Assembly (NCBI GenBank): GCA_004764695.1
Contig: SMSO01000036.1
Coordinates: 330,001-394,000 of the forward strand
Direction of reading: 5' to 3'
From: Schizochytrium sp. TIO01
Taxonomy: Eukaryota > Sar > Bigyra > Thraustochytrida > Thraustochytriidae
DNA length: 64,000 nucleotides
The first letter of the stretch is position 1, and each line of letters begins with the position of its first letter. Shown piece by piece: positions 1-10,354 of the stretch. Made by a program: the position numbers and the translations under genes. A model generated the notes under the pieces. It had not been told where the DNA came from and made no database searches. It saw only the letters and a list, made by a program, of their open reading frames with translations.

Positions 1-175
1 GGGAGAAGGAAAGCGGAGCTCGAAGTCGAGCACTGTGGCGGCCTTGCTGATACAGTAAGGCGATTGATCGAGGCCTGAGGGCTTCTGTTGTGGCTTTTGC
101 CGCTTTTGCCGCTTTTCTCGTTAACTGTGCAGTGCCCCTTTTTCAAGAGTGTTTCACTCACGCATTCCGCACGCC
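1..175. other. Upstream region of the PGAP1-like gene
   Basis: Short leader region at the left edge. The reading frame of the downstream gene is open back to a GTG at 149, but the first in-frame ATG is at 176. I see no RNA gene and no clear promoter motif here. Confidence 0.4.
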
Positions 176-3016
176 ATGAGCATGTCGTCCAAAAGTATGC
201 TTGTGCTGGCTGCATTGCTGTGGACAATATGTGCTGCAAGCCTTGCGGGTGTGCTTTTGGGTGGCCACCATCTTTTTGTCAAGGTTCCAGCTGTCGAGAA
301 TGCCTGCACCATGACTTACATGTGGTCGCACTATTATCCAGTACCTATGGTCAACCGCTCGCGACTTGCCTTCAAATATCTTCTGCAGCGCTACTCGCAT
401 GAGGAGCTTGATGAAGATGATCGCGACGTTACCAAGACTGATAAGGTTCTCCTTTTTGTGCCTGGAAGTGCCGGCTCAGCAGCACAAGTGCGCTCTATTG
501 GTTCCGAGGTCATGAACCTTCTCAAGGCGCAACGCATGCCACGTTCAAACATTGCCGTTTACACCCTTGACTTTGGCGAAGAGCCATCCGTGCTAAGTGG
601 CCTCTTTTTGGAAGACCAAGTCGAGTTCCTCAAGGACTCGTTACGCAGAATTGGAGAATTGCACAATCAGCCCAAGACCCTGCTCTTTGCCCATTCCATG
701 GGCGGTGTCGTGGCACGTATGGTTATGAAGGATATGGATGCCCCAGAGCTTGAGCCAGCCTTGGCAATTTTAGATCTTGAGGCTGAAAATCTTACAATCA
801 GTTCAATTGTTGACACTACTGAGGATGCTGAGCAATTTGATATCCAAGTCAATGAACCCGCACTTGAGAACAGCAGTGCATCAGCCGATGAAACAGAACC
901 CGTTGAAGAGGGGTCATCTACTGGTGATTTAGCATCTGTATCAGAAACCTTTTCTGCGGAGGATGCTGGCTCAGTGTCAACTTCAGAAGACTCTTCTGCG
1001 GAGAAAGACACCACAGCAGAAGAGGAGACCACGCGGAGCATCCCTATGCGCCCAGCTGTAAGCCTACGTGGATTATACACGATGAGTTCTCCTCACCAGG
1101 ATCCTGTTGTAGGTGTCGATGTTGTCATTCCATTCGTGTATACCTCACTTCGGGATCACGTTGACCGTGAGCGTGTCTATGTATCTTTGGCAGGTGGTTA
1201 CCGCGATGTTCTCGTTCCTAGCGCCCTTGCACAGCTTGATAAATCACAGTATCCTTTTAGTACATCGTCACTTACAAGTACTATCCCGGGCGTGGAAAAG
1301 TCAACCGATCACCTTGCGATTCTTTGGTGCAATGAGCTAGTGAAGCGCCTTGCAAAGCATGCTGTGGAGGCCCTAAATGGAAAAGAACTGGCCGTACTCT
1401 CATCGCCAGGCCTTCAAAGCAAACGGATTCCTCGTGCAGGTTTCACCAAGGCTGAAATGCAGGCCATGGGTCCAGGGTTTGATTTGATCGGCAGCTTCTT
1501 CACTGACACTGTTGCTCGTCGCTATGCATTATGCATTTTGCCGGGCCTGTTTGGAAGTGTAATCTTCCTGACCCTTGTTTTTGCTGGTGCACCGACTAAA
1601 GAGCTGGCGTTTTATATCATGGTTTTCGCAGTTGCATTGAAGTTCTTCGAATCCCCGAGCTACCCCCTCACAGCAAACATTGTGGGTGTCACAGCTACGA
1701 GTGGTCTGGCTGTTGGAGGACTCATTCTTCTCGCCGCCCAAATTCTACTTCGCTGGCTCCCGAGGGTTCTGGTTCTCATGCCGCAAATAATCGGTTTGGG
1801 CCTTATGGTATCCAATGCAATGTGGGGTCAAAAGTGGATCCCAGAAGGCACTGACATGTTTGCACTTGCGTTGCTTTGGCTTGTTGCGTACACTATCACA
1901 CTAATTTTGGCCAACCTGAGTGCCGCACGCCAGCTCTGGAAACTCGACACCCCTTTGGATGCCCCACATCTTCAAGTTCTGTTTTCTCTTGCATATATTC
2001 CCGTTGTGGCAGTGACATCATGTGCCGCATTGTATGGAGGCTTAGCACTCTTCCGACCTGTTCTGAGCTTTGAAGACCACTTTCCCGTAGTGACCGAGAA
2101 GCTCCCTCGAGGAGTGTATCATGCCGTCTTGCAAAACGAGCTCCCAGAGACTGTCTCATTGGAAGACGGCGGACGAATCCATACTGATAGATATGCTTCT
2201 TACGCCTATGCAGTGATCATCTGGAGCTTGGTGACTCTTGTGCCCATTACTTTTCATCTTCACACCCTTTTTTACTACCCGCGTTATGCTTCTGCAGAGA
2301 AGGTTTTGGACTCGCAGTACAAGTACATTCGTGTCAAAGACCCTTCTTCTGTAAAGAAAAACGTTGAACCTGAGGAAGATGAATCTACTGCATCATCTTC
2401 CGAGTTCAACTTTGCCTTCAACTCTAAAGACGGCGCTAAAAGTACGGAGACTTCATCTAAATCAAAAAAGTCGAAAAAGAAAAAGAAGTCTCAGAGTGCC
2501 ATGAGTAAATCTGACGGCACGAGTTCTAGTCTTTCATCGGATGATTTCATTGAGGCTACAGAATACCCCGATGGATCAGTTGAATATGAAGATACTCTTT
2601 ACATCAGAGACAAGTCATTGTGTATGATTCAATTTGAAAACGGCGATGTAGTCCAAATGGATGATTTGGAGGACTTGACCCACGAGCGGCAAGAACATCC
2701 CGATGCTGTACCTCTGATTGAGCAGTCTGCAAGTAGCTCGGAGGGAACTAAACTCATGTGTGAATTGAATGAACGTATTCGTTCTGCAGTTTATGTTTTC
2801 CCGCAAAGTTTGATTTTGCGCGTTATTTTCGGTGTTGTGAGTATGTGTGCTTTGGCGCTCAACCCCGGCCAGCTTTATCTGTTGCAGGTTGCAGGCGCTG
2901 TGGTCGCAACTGCTTGGATTGTTCTACGATTTGATGATCGTGCTGTCGAACGTCAGGAGCGTCGACTGGTACCGCCCAAGACAAAGGGCTCATCGCCAAG
3001 CGAGCCTGCTGCCTAG
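176..3016 (+). CDS. PGAP1: GPI inositol-deacylase, PGAP1/BST1-like
   Basis: ER membrane lipase that removes the acyl chain from the inositol of GPI anchors before export. The first ATG (176) gives 946 residues; the open frame back to 149 begins only with GTG. A hydrophobic N-terminal membrane segment (about residues 8-28) is followed by the family signature CTMTYMW, the FVPGSAGS..QVRSIGS block, and the nucleophile motif AHSMGG with the catalytic Ser near residue 174. The family usually has GHSMGG, so the first Gly is Ala here. The STDHLAILWC block near residue 400 carries the likely catalytic His. Several hydrophobic segments follow from about residue 445 to the end, as in PGAP1. Two oddities: a Glu/Ser/Thr-rich insertion of about 100 residues directly after the nucleophile block (nt 770-1050), and a Lys-rich stretch near nt 2455-2490. 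Family assignment is strong; activity is inferred. Confidence 0.88.
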   Translation: MSMSSKSMLVLAALLWTICAASLAGVLLGGHHLFVKVPAVENACTMTYMWSHYYPVPMVNRSRLAFKYLLQRYSHEELDEDDRDVTKTDKVLLFVPGSAGSAAQVRSIGSEVMNLLKAQRMPRSNIAVYTLDFGEEPSVLSGLFLEDQVEFLKDSLRRIGELHNQPKTLLFAHSMGGVVARMVMKDMDAPELEPALAILDLEAENLTISSIVDTTEDAEQFDIQVNEPALENSSASADETEPVEEGSSTGDLASVSETFSAEDAGSVSTSEDSSAEKDTTAEEETTRSIPMRPAVSLRGLYTMSSPHQDPVVGVDVVIPFVYTSLRDHVDRERVYVSLAGGYRDVLVPSALAQLDKSQYPFSTSSLTSTIPGVEKSTDHLAILWCNELVKRLAKHAVEALNGKELAVLSSPGLQSKRIPRAGFTKAEMQAMGPGFDLIGSFFTDTVARRYALCILPGLFGSVIFLTLVFAGAPTKELAFYIMVFAVALKFFESPSYPLTANIVGVTATSGLAVGGLILLAAQILLRWLPRVLVLMPQIIGLGLMVSNAMWGQKWIPEGTDMFALALLWLVAYTITLILANLSAARQLWKLDTPLDAPHLQVLFSLAYIPVVAVTSCAALYGGLALFRPVLSFEDHFPVVTEKLPRGVYHAVLQNELPETVSLEDGGRIHTDRYASYAYAVIIWSLVTLVPITFHLHTLFYYPRYASAEKVLDSQYKYIRVKDPSSVKKNVEPEEDESTASSSEFNFAFNSKDGAKSTETSSKSKKSKKKKKSQSAMSKSDGTSSSLSSDDFIEATEYPDGSVEYEDTLYIRDKSLCMIQFENGDVVQMDDLEDLTHERQEHPDAVPLIEQSASSSEGTKLMCELNERIRSAVYVFPQSLILRVIFGVVSMCALALNPGQLYLLQVAGAVVATAWIVLRFDDRAVERQERRLVPPKTKGSSPSEPAA

Positions 3017-4080
3017 ATTTTGCTTTAAATGTCTCTAGTAAATTTCCAAGTCTTTCCCTAGCCAGCAACTTCCACGGCAACTATCGTCCATGCTAAGTTC
3101 TGATCGTAGACAGCATGGGTGAAAGTGAAGGTGGAATCTCCGCTACAGAGCTGCTCGGAGCAGAAGTAAATTTCAAGGCACCAGCTAATTAGCGAGTAGC
3201 GTAAAATGTATCTCAAGTCAAATTAATTCCGCATTGGCTGCAGGGTTTGGGCAAGAGGGCATGGCAAGCACAAGAGAGTTTTACCTCTTATCCTTTTAGA
3301 TAGGGATGAAGTAGAGCTTGTGTCCTATACTAGATTGCAAAAAAACATAAAAGATTTTTCTAGTAGCTGACTCCATTCTTCTGCAAAGAATGAGTTCAAA
3401 GTACCACTCGCACGATGAGCGAGCTGTGTCAGTGCCAAGTACGCAAGATATGATTTAATTTACACTGCCCAGACAAACTAGGCAACCTATGAGGGAACAG
3501 TACGAAAACCCGAAGTGAACTTTTCTTCTGCCTTCAAAGTGAGAACAAGCTAACCCCTCATCAAATCTAACCATGAATTCAAGATAATTTTCAAGTAAAT
3601 AAATCAAGTGGGGACTGATTCATTGTTGTTGGACGACAACCTATCAGCAAACAAGATCGCTCCTTTCCTCTCTTCTTTCCAGCATCCTCGATCGCGTTTT
3701 GGAATATCATGATGATGTAATGACCTCGCTGTATGCAGGTCGTCTCAGATTGAATAGACTATCATTCACCTCAAGACGTTGGTGTGCAAACACTAAGCAT
3801 GCAGGCTCCTTGTGGGCAACGGCACAGATACAATATCGTTAATGTAATGCATGCGAAGCTCTGAGCTAACAATCTCCACTAATATCCGTCCGAAAACGTA
3901 TTAGCTAGTAAGTACATACCAATGAAACGACCGACAACGGTGAAGGGAATCACAACGCAAACGCGACCAAGAAAACTGGAAAGTAGGATCCGACGAAAGA
4001 AACGAAAGATAGACAACCGAACGAAAAGTAAAGAAACAAACAAACAAAGTGAACAACACTGAGAAAAGGTGTAATATCGC
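3017..4080. other. Intergenic, convergent 3' regions
   Basis: Lies between the 3' ends of two convergent genes (PGAP1-like and P2). AT-rich, without a credible ORF, tRNA or repeat array. Presumably it holds both 3' UTRs and polyadenylation sites. Confidence 0.5.
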
Positions 4081-4422
4081 TTAGTAGCCATCGCCACCAC
4101 CGCCACCGCCAAAGAGGTCACCGCCGCCGACGTCGACCTCCTCTTCCTCTTCCTCTTCCTCCTCCTCTGCGGCGGCGGCCTCACCGGCGCCACCAGCAGC
4201 GGCGGCACCGCCAGCGGCGGCGCCTCCGATGGTGAGGAGCTTCTCCTTGCCCTCAGAGATGAGCTCAGAGAGAGTCTTGCCCTCGAGCTTGCCGAAGAGC
4301 ATGTCGAGCTTCTCGGCCTCGACCTCGACGCCCTGCTCGCTGAGGAGCTTGCTCACGGCCTCCTTGGAGGGTGCCTCCTCTCCGGCGAGGGAGAGGAGCA
4401 TGTACGCAGCGAGGTACTTCAT
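4081..4422 (-). CDS. RPLP2: 60S acidic ribosomal protein P2
   Basis: Stalk protein of the large ribosomal subunit that recruits translation factors. The start is the ATG at 4422-4420, giving 113 residues, the usual size; the frame continues upstream but that part has no P2 similarity. The N-terminus MKYLAAYMLLSLAG and the block AVSKLLSEQGVEVEAEKL are typical of P2 rather than P1, and an Ala/Gly hinge follows. A Glu run then leads into a tail rich in Gly, ending DLFGGGGGGDGY. Animal and fungal P-proteins end in a conserved acidic MGFGLFD-type motif, which is absent; only a DLF core remains. No frameshift in the last codons restores the usual motif, so the tail looks genuine and may be lineage-specific. 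Confidence 0.93.
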   Translation of the reverse strand: MKYLAAYMLLSLAGEEAPSKEAVSKLLSEQGVEVEAEKLDMLFGKLEGKTLSELISEGKEKLLTIGGAAAGGAAAAGGAGEAAAAEEEEEEEEEEVDVGGGDLFGGGGGGDGY

Positions 4423-6221
4423 CTTCGCGCAACAAACAATCGACTGCGATCGATCTGGTTGATGGACTACTGTTCCATCCGCCTCCTCCTCTTCTAAGCC
4501 CTCCTTCCCCTTATTACTACCCACTCAATCACTCACCTCATTCCCCTATCTCCCTTAGCCTTCCTCCTTCCCATCCACTCAGGCCCGCCCTCCCAGTAAA
4601 GCCTACGACGACGCTAAGACCTCCTACCGAAACTTTGCTCCACTTGCGCGCGTGTATACTTCTCTGTAGGCCGCAAATACTCTACTGTGGAGAGATTTGC
4701 TCCACTTGCAAGGCACGGCCGAAGACCGCCCGCCCACCTAGGCCCTCTGGTAGATCCATGCTACGGTAAAGCCTATCAGGCCCTAGAGACGCCGAGCGCC
4801 TGGGACCACGAATTGAGCGCAGAAAGGCCCTTTATTAAACCACTTTCTCCCAAAGCCATCCAAACCGAGCCACCTATAACTCACTTGCAAAAATAAATAA
4901 CTCACTGACAGTGTCCATCCTACTATGCTTAACCAGTATCAGCAAAGTGGAAAACTCACTCAAAATGCAACGCTCGGAAGTTCCCTGTGTTACCCTCCCA
5001 AAACCCTACCCCTGGCGGCGAAACTATAAGCTGGCGTTCTTCTTTGGTAGAACGGTATAGGGATTATAGAACATTAGCTATAGTATTTATAGTAGAGTGT
5101 TGCTACTATAAAGGAACGGACATAGTTTTGTCTGAATAGAGGTTAGGGGGCAGATCAGAACGATGCTAGATTTATGAGAACGTTCTGTTGTTCTTGTTAA
5201 AGACAGCGAGTTGTGGAACGATGAGGAGGAGCTGTAAAAAGGGTTGCGCATAACTTTGTGTTGGTGCTGTGATCAACGGATAGATTCGATTGGAGAAGGT
5301 TTCATGGACAAGCGAGAAGAGAGTGTGTACTCGCAAGCGTAGAGGAAGTTGAATTTTCCAGTGCAACGCTGCGCGGAGGTCAACATGGAAAGGGCGCGGC
5401 AGGCTGGAGAGATGAGCTTCGCACCTAGTGCCTAGTTATAAGTTCAATTTTTTTTAAATGGAATTTTGATAGAAGAAGATTATCAGGGGATTCTTTTATG
5501 TACCTTTACCGCATAGCATGGCTGACCCTGTTAATAAAATGGACAAACATTCCATTGACACTCTTTTAATTCAATCAAATATATGTTGAGATAGTAGTAG
5601 AAGTGATAATCAAAATAGTTTGGATGTAAACAAAAGAAAGAAAAGGGAGAATGTAAAGAAATTGATCGACTATACTCCACGATAGACAAGGCTAAACTAG
5701 TTCGTGAGTCCTCCTTTTTAGGACAGAGAGCGGCTTGCTTAGTAGCTGCTTATTTATCAATAAAAGGGGGAAGGGTGTACGATGATTCATAAATAAACAC
5801 AATGACGATTTCTTATTATTATTATAAATGAACATCTCCCGAAATAATTACAAATTAGAACTTTATTTTTGGAAAGTGCCTCCAAAGGCCTCTCTGCGTC
5901 GTGAAGACTATCAGCTTCCTTGCCTTCTCAAACAGAACTGAAGAACTTGAGTCAAAGGCTGCATACGGAGAGAGCTCACTCTTCACGTCGAAGCACCGCC
6001 CTAGTGCTGCAACAGGTTACGAGGAAGCACGTGAAGTATACGTAGCAGATAGGACGCAGTAGGCACGTTTCTCAAAACTTGTTCATCTAATCAGATTTCC
6101 AAAACAAGTCATCGCTCCACTAGCAGTCCTAGCAAGAAGACGCGAGAAGGGAGGATCATAGCTTTGTTCTGTCAATCTCCAGGAGATCATTTCAAGTAGG
6201 CTTGTCATTTGGTGGGAGACT
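4423..6221. other. Intergenic, divergent promoter region
   Basis: Separates the divergent P2 and PH-domain genes. The P2 side (4430-4860) is pyrimidine-rich on the plus strand and contains a short repeated phrase, TTTGCTCCACTTGC, at about 4633 and 4696. The 5440-5870 part is AT-rich. I find no coding or RNA gene. Confidence 0.5.
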
Positions 6222-9200
6222 ATGAATATTCAAGAAAATTCACGAAGAAACGAGCGACAGGTTGCCGAGCGTCTCCGTGAAGTTAGTCGTCTTTACGAAC
6301 AGAAACGCACGGACTTGTACGAGAATTTACAGAAGGAATACCTCTTGAAAGAATGTACGTTTCAACCCAAGATATTGAAAGTTGCAGCCCGACCTCAGAG
6401 GCAGCAGCAGCAACAGCAGCAGAAGCAAACACAACTACCGGCGCAAGGACAGGGACAGCCCTCCCCTCAAGCTTATTCACGAACAAGCCATACTCACAAT
6501 GCGATTCAGGAGCGAGGAAGGCCGTCAACATCCCGGTCGCAAGTGTCTGAGAACACTGTTCGAGTTCGCAGAAGAGCGGCCAGCGCCGATTATGATCAAA
6601 ATGATAGATTTCGATCAGTCGCCCCTTCAGCAAGAAAAGCTTCGACCTCAGATGTCTATGAAAGGTTATTCAAGCAAGCAGAGACGCGGCGGAGGTCAAG
6701 GGAAAAGAAAATCATGGAGAGTCGTGCTGCTCGTGAGGATTATGAATATAAGGCGTTCCAAGAATATGAAAGGATGCGCCGTAGGCGTCCCCGCTCAGTA
6801 GATCGTCCTCGCAGCAACACCGAACCCCCGCGAGCTCCGTTATTCACCCCAAGCTATCTCCCAGAACGTGCCGAACACCGCAAGATGCAACGTGATGTTC
6901 TCGCAGTTGAAGGATGCACTTTTGTGCCCAACATTAGCCGTAAAAGTAGAGAAATTGCCAGCAAGCTACGCCAGAGGTCACCTTCGTATAAAGAAGAACT
7001 GGTCAAACGTGCACAATCTCGCTCCATGAGTCCCATGCGAAGTCAAAGGCGTTCTGTAAGTCCTCAACGATTGCCAAGGAGACCACGCACAATCTCACAG
7101 GACTTCGACGCAGAGGAAGAAATAGAGCACGCAGGAAATGTGAACTATGGGGAAGATTCCCACATTGAATTCCTAAGCAATGAGATCACCTCAGATTCCG
7201 TCAGTGCTGAGCATCATAAACCGCAGCGTTCATCAGCTCAAGTTGATGAAGAAGCAGTTCCAGAAGTTGTGATCACTTTAGATATAGCAAGCTTTCTTGG
7301 TCGGCCTCCAACAAAGATTGAGCAAGCCCCTAGCCATGGTACAATACAAGATGTGATGTTTTCCAATCGTAGCGATGATGATGAAGCAGAAAGTGATGAG
7401 GACGATGGAGATTATTATGAAGAATACAACCGATTCCAACAGCGTGGCCAATCAGGACAAGCCATAATACAGAAAAACGCTGGTTTTACTCGCTCGGCTG
7501 TCAACGGAGTTCAGGAAATGATGCCAGAGCTAGAGTCTTGCCAAGGGGCTCAGCTAGCTGCGGAAGCACTCGTAGACATGGCACAAGAATACAACAAAGT
7601 TGCACAACAGCGTGAAAAGGATCTTTCATACCAGTACCACGAGCTTCTCAAGCGCGAGATTCACGTGCAGCGCGTGGCAGACGTTGAGCGCCAATTAGAA
7701 ATATTTCAGAAGAAGTCTGAGTCTAAAAGAGGCCTTCGGCCCGGCCTCCAGCCTAGGTCACAAAGTAGGAGGCAATGTGCACACGAGATGGCGCGGCAAC
7801 AGGATATAGAGCAAGAGCTTCTTCGACAATCCTCTCGACTGTCACATCAGGCATCTACGCAGTCATTACTACCGGTTGAATTCCATGAGGTCGGTGACGA
7901 CGGTTGGGTACAGGCCGACTTCCATTTCTACAGTCATCGTCATCTCGATACTATGGAGGATGATGGAGAAGAGAATATTGTGAAGACTGAGTATATTGAA
8001 GAGCTTAATGATGCGACACCACTGCCTTCCCCACCGCCATCTTGTCAAGGCGACAATTACATGGGTGACCAAGCTCAGAAGAAAGTTCCACACCTAGGTC
8101 AATGGAATAGTAGAGAAGCTACACAAGAACCTAGAATGCGTAGAGACCCATACGAAAATTCGATGGCTTATAGGTTACAGGCTTCAAAAGTTGAGGCCGA
8201 AAAAGGAAATGATCATAGCGATGACATAGCCAAGGAAGAAATGATTGCCTCTTTGCAGAGAGAACTTCTTGTGCATTTGCAGCAGGGGAGTGCTTCATCG
8301 GTTGCTTCCGAGGATTCTGGCTATTCGGTTGAGCCTCGGTCATCATCTGGCTCGTCTGTGCTTTCCTCATCTTCATTTTCATCTTCATCAACCAAAAGCG
8401 CAGCGCTGGGTGAGCCTGTAAAACCTGTAAATAAAGTGGACCAATCCTCATTGTCAATCGAAGTGAAGTCTGAGGAGAAAATTGACGTTACCCCTTCAAT
8501 GACACAACAGCAACAGCACACGACTAACTTGCAAACTGAGAATTTACAGCGGGCGCATGGTGACTTTAAAGACATAGAAACTCAGTCACCAACTGTTTTT
8601 TATCCTCAAACTACATCTGAAAATGCTTCGAAAACTCGGACAACAAAACCTCTCTCGCCACGAAATAATAATTTGGAATCTGTGATACAGAAGCAGTCGA
8701 GGAAGGATACTGCTTTGTTGAAACCCGATGAGACGTTGCTGAATGAAGATAAGACTTTGTTGAGTGAGGATAATACTTGTTTGAATGACTACAATCATTC
8801 GTTGAACGAGGACAAGACTCAGTCGGATGATAATAGGATGTTGTCCAGTGGAAGATGAGACTAAGCTGAATGAGGATAAAACCAAATTGAATGAGGACAC
8901 TAATGTTTTGAAGAAGGAAAGCAGAGCCTCATTGAAGGGGGGATAAAGCCTTGGTACAGGAGGAAACGACCTCCTTGGGGGCTAGCGTAGATCCCAAGGT
9001 CCGACCTCGCCACCAATCACTGGATCATCATCTAGATCACAATGTTGATCATTCAGCTGGACGAAGGAGAAGAAGCAGCGAATCGCATGACCCTACTCCA
9101 AAGCAAAGCTTGCCTCGTAAAAAAGTATCCTTCTCTGACTTTCAAGAGCGAAAGCAGCAACAGGAAAGGGATAGTCCAATCGACAAAGAGGGAGAAGAAG

Positions 9201-10354
9201 AAGAAAAAGAAGAAGAAAGTGCGAACCCTGCATTGCCCTTAAGGTCCGTACTACACATGCCCAAGTTCACATGGAGTTCGAAAATGCATAGAACAGCCAA
9301 GCCCAAAGGGGACGATCCGAAGGAACAAGAGAAAATTGAAGAAATGAGGGTAGATCTGAAAGAACAAAAATGTGCTTCCGATGGCCAAAAACCAACCACA
9401 TTACACCAGAAGGAATTATTGGCACCCCCAAGATTGGCATTGTCTAGTGATGAGTCTACCAAAAAGAATTATAGCAGAGAAGAATCCCTTCAGAAGAATT
9501 TGGGACCTAGTGCAAATAAGACCAATGAAAAAACTCTTAGCGAGGGGATGAAACACGCGAGAGGCCAAACCTCTTCAGCAATGGCTGGTGATAGCACAAC
9601 ATTCAACAACAAAAATAGGCAAGAGAGCAAAACAAAATCTCACACGACAGACCACTATGCCAAAACTCCGATAACGGCTAAGCCCGTAAGCACAAGCCCG
9701 ATGCTTGAAGATCTGAAAGAATTTGGCACAAGTCTGGAGAAACACGGGCGTATGGGAAAGCCGCACTTTTGTCACTTGAGTTTAACCACGACCATGTTGT
9801 GTTGGACATCCAAACGCGGACAAACCAATCAAATTCCTTTACAGAACGTCATCCAGGTTATTTCGGGGCGCCAGGTAAACAAAGCACGATCGTGGAGCGC
9901 ATACTCCGCTATGACATCTCAGAATTCCAAAGGTCTTGCGCCCCGACGCCGGTCCGCCACAGAGGGTCATGAAGCTAGTGCTCAAGACAGTCTCATGCCT
10001 ACACGTGGCTTCTTCTTCTTTACGATTGTGACTGATACACGTGACCTCCTCTTAAGTGCTCGTACTCGCATTCAACGGGATCAACTAGTGGAGGCCCTAA
10101 ACCTCGCTCTACGCATCAATAGTACGAATGCCCCCGTTTCGAAGGACTCTAACTCTGTTTCTGCTCGCGGCTCACGAACTGAAAGTATTCCTAAATCTCC
10201 TGCCTCACCGAGCAAAGCAAGCTCGAAGAGCTCACCCAAGACAGAACCGCAACATAAATCTAATGCTGCTGCCAAGGACTCTGTAGAAGAGTCCAGTGTC
10301 AAGCCGTATCCTCCGATGACACCTCGGCCAATGCCCCCTTCAGTTGTTGTCTAA
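6222..10354 (+). CDS. Large PH-domain protein with CTF-x-P-x-I motifs, interrupted by two one-base indels
   Basis: One gene seen in three frames: 6222 to about 8845, then 8848-8940, then 8936-10354. Removing one base near 8836-8850 and one from the G6 run at 8937-8942 joins them into 1376 codons plus stop. A seven-residue repeat of the L-N-E-D-K-T type continues across both joins, which is strong evidence that it is a single protein. N-terminal features are ECTFQPKI near residue 43, a YERLF..RR..R charged helix near 146, and GCTFVPNIS near 231; such blocks occur in cytoskeletal and ciliary proteins of protists. The middle is polar and Ser-rich. The C-terminus (nt 9730-10120) looks like a PH-type domain: GKPHFCHLSL, a tryptophan strand, a loop, FFFFTIVTDTRDLLLSA and a final amphipathic helix. 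The exact function is unknown. Confidence 0.7.
8700..8960 (+). repeat. Coding seven-residue (21-nt) repeat tract
   Basis: About ten imperfect copies of a seven-residue unit resembling N-E-D-K-T-x-L (units such as NEDKTLL, SEDNTCL, VEDETKL, NEDKTKL, LKGDKAL). The repeat register shows that the frame changes near 8845 and at the G6 run of 8937-8942 while the protein pattern continues. Confidence 0.75.

Noticed and set aside
149-175. Extended GTG start for the PGAP1-like gene
   Set aside because: A eukaryotic gene should start at the in-frame ATG at 176, which also places the membrane segment properly.
8850-8862. Antizyme-like +1 shift at the TGA (AGA TGA G)
   Set aside because: The repeat register (VEDETKL) shows that the change happens a few codons before the TGA, so an indel upstream fits better.
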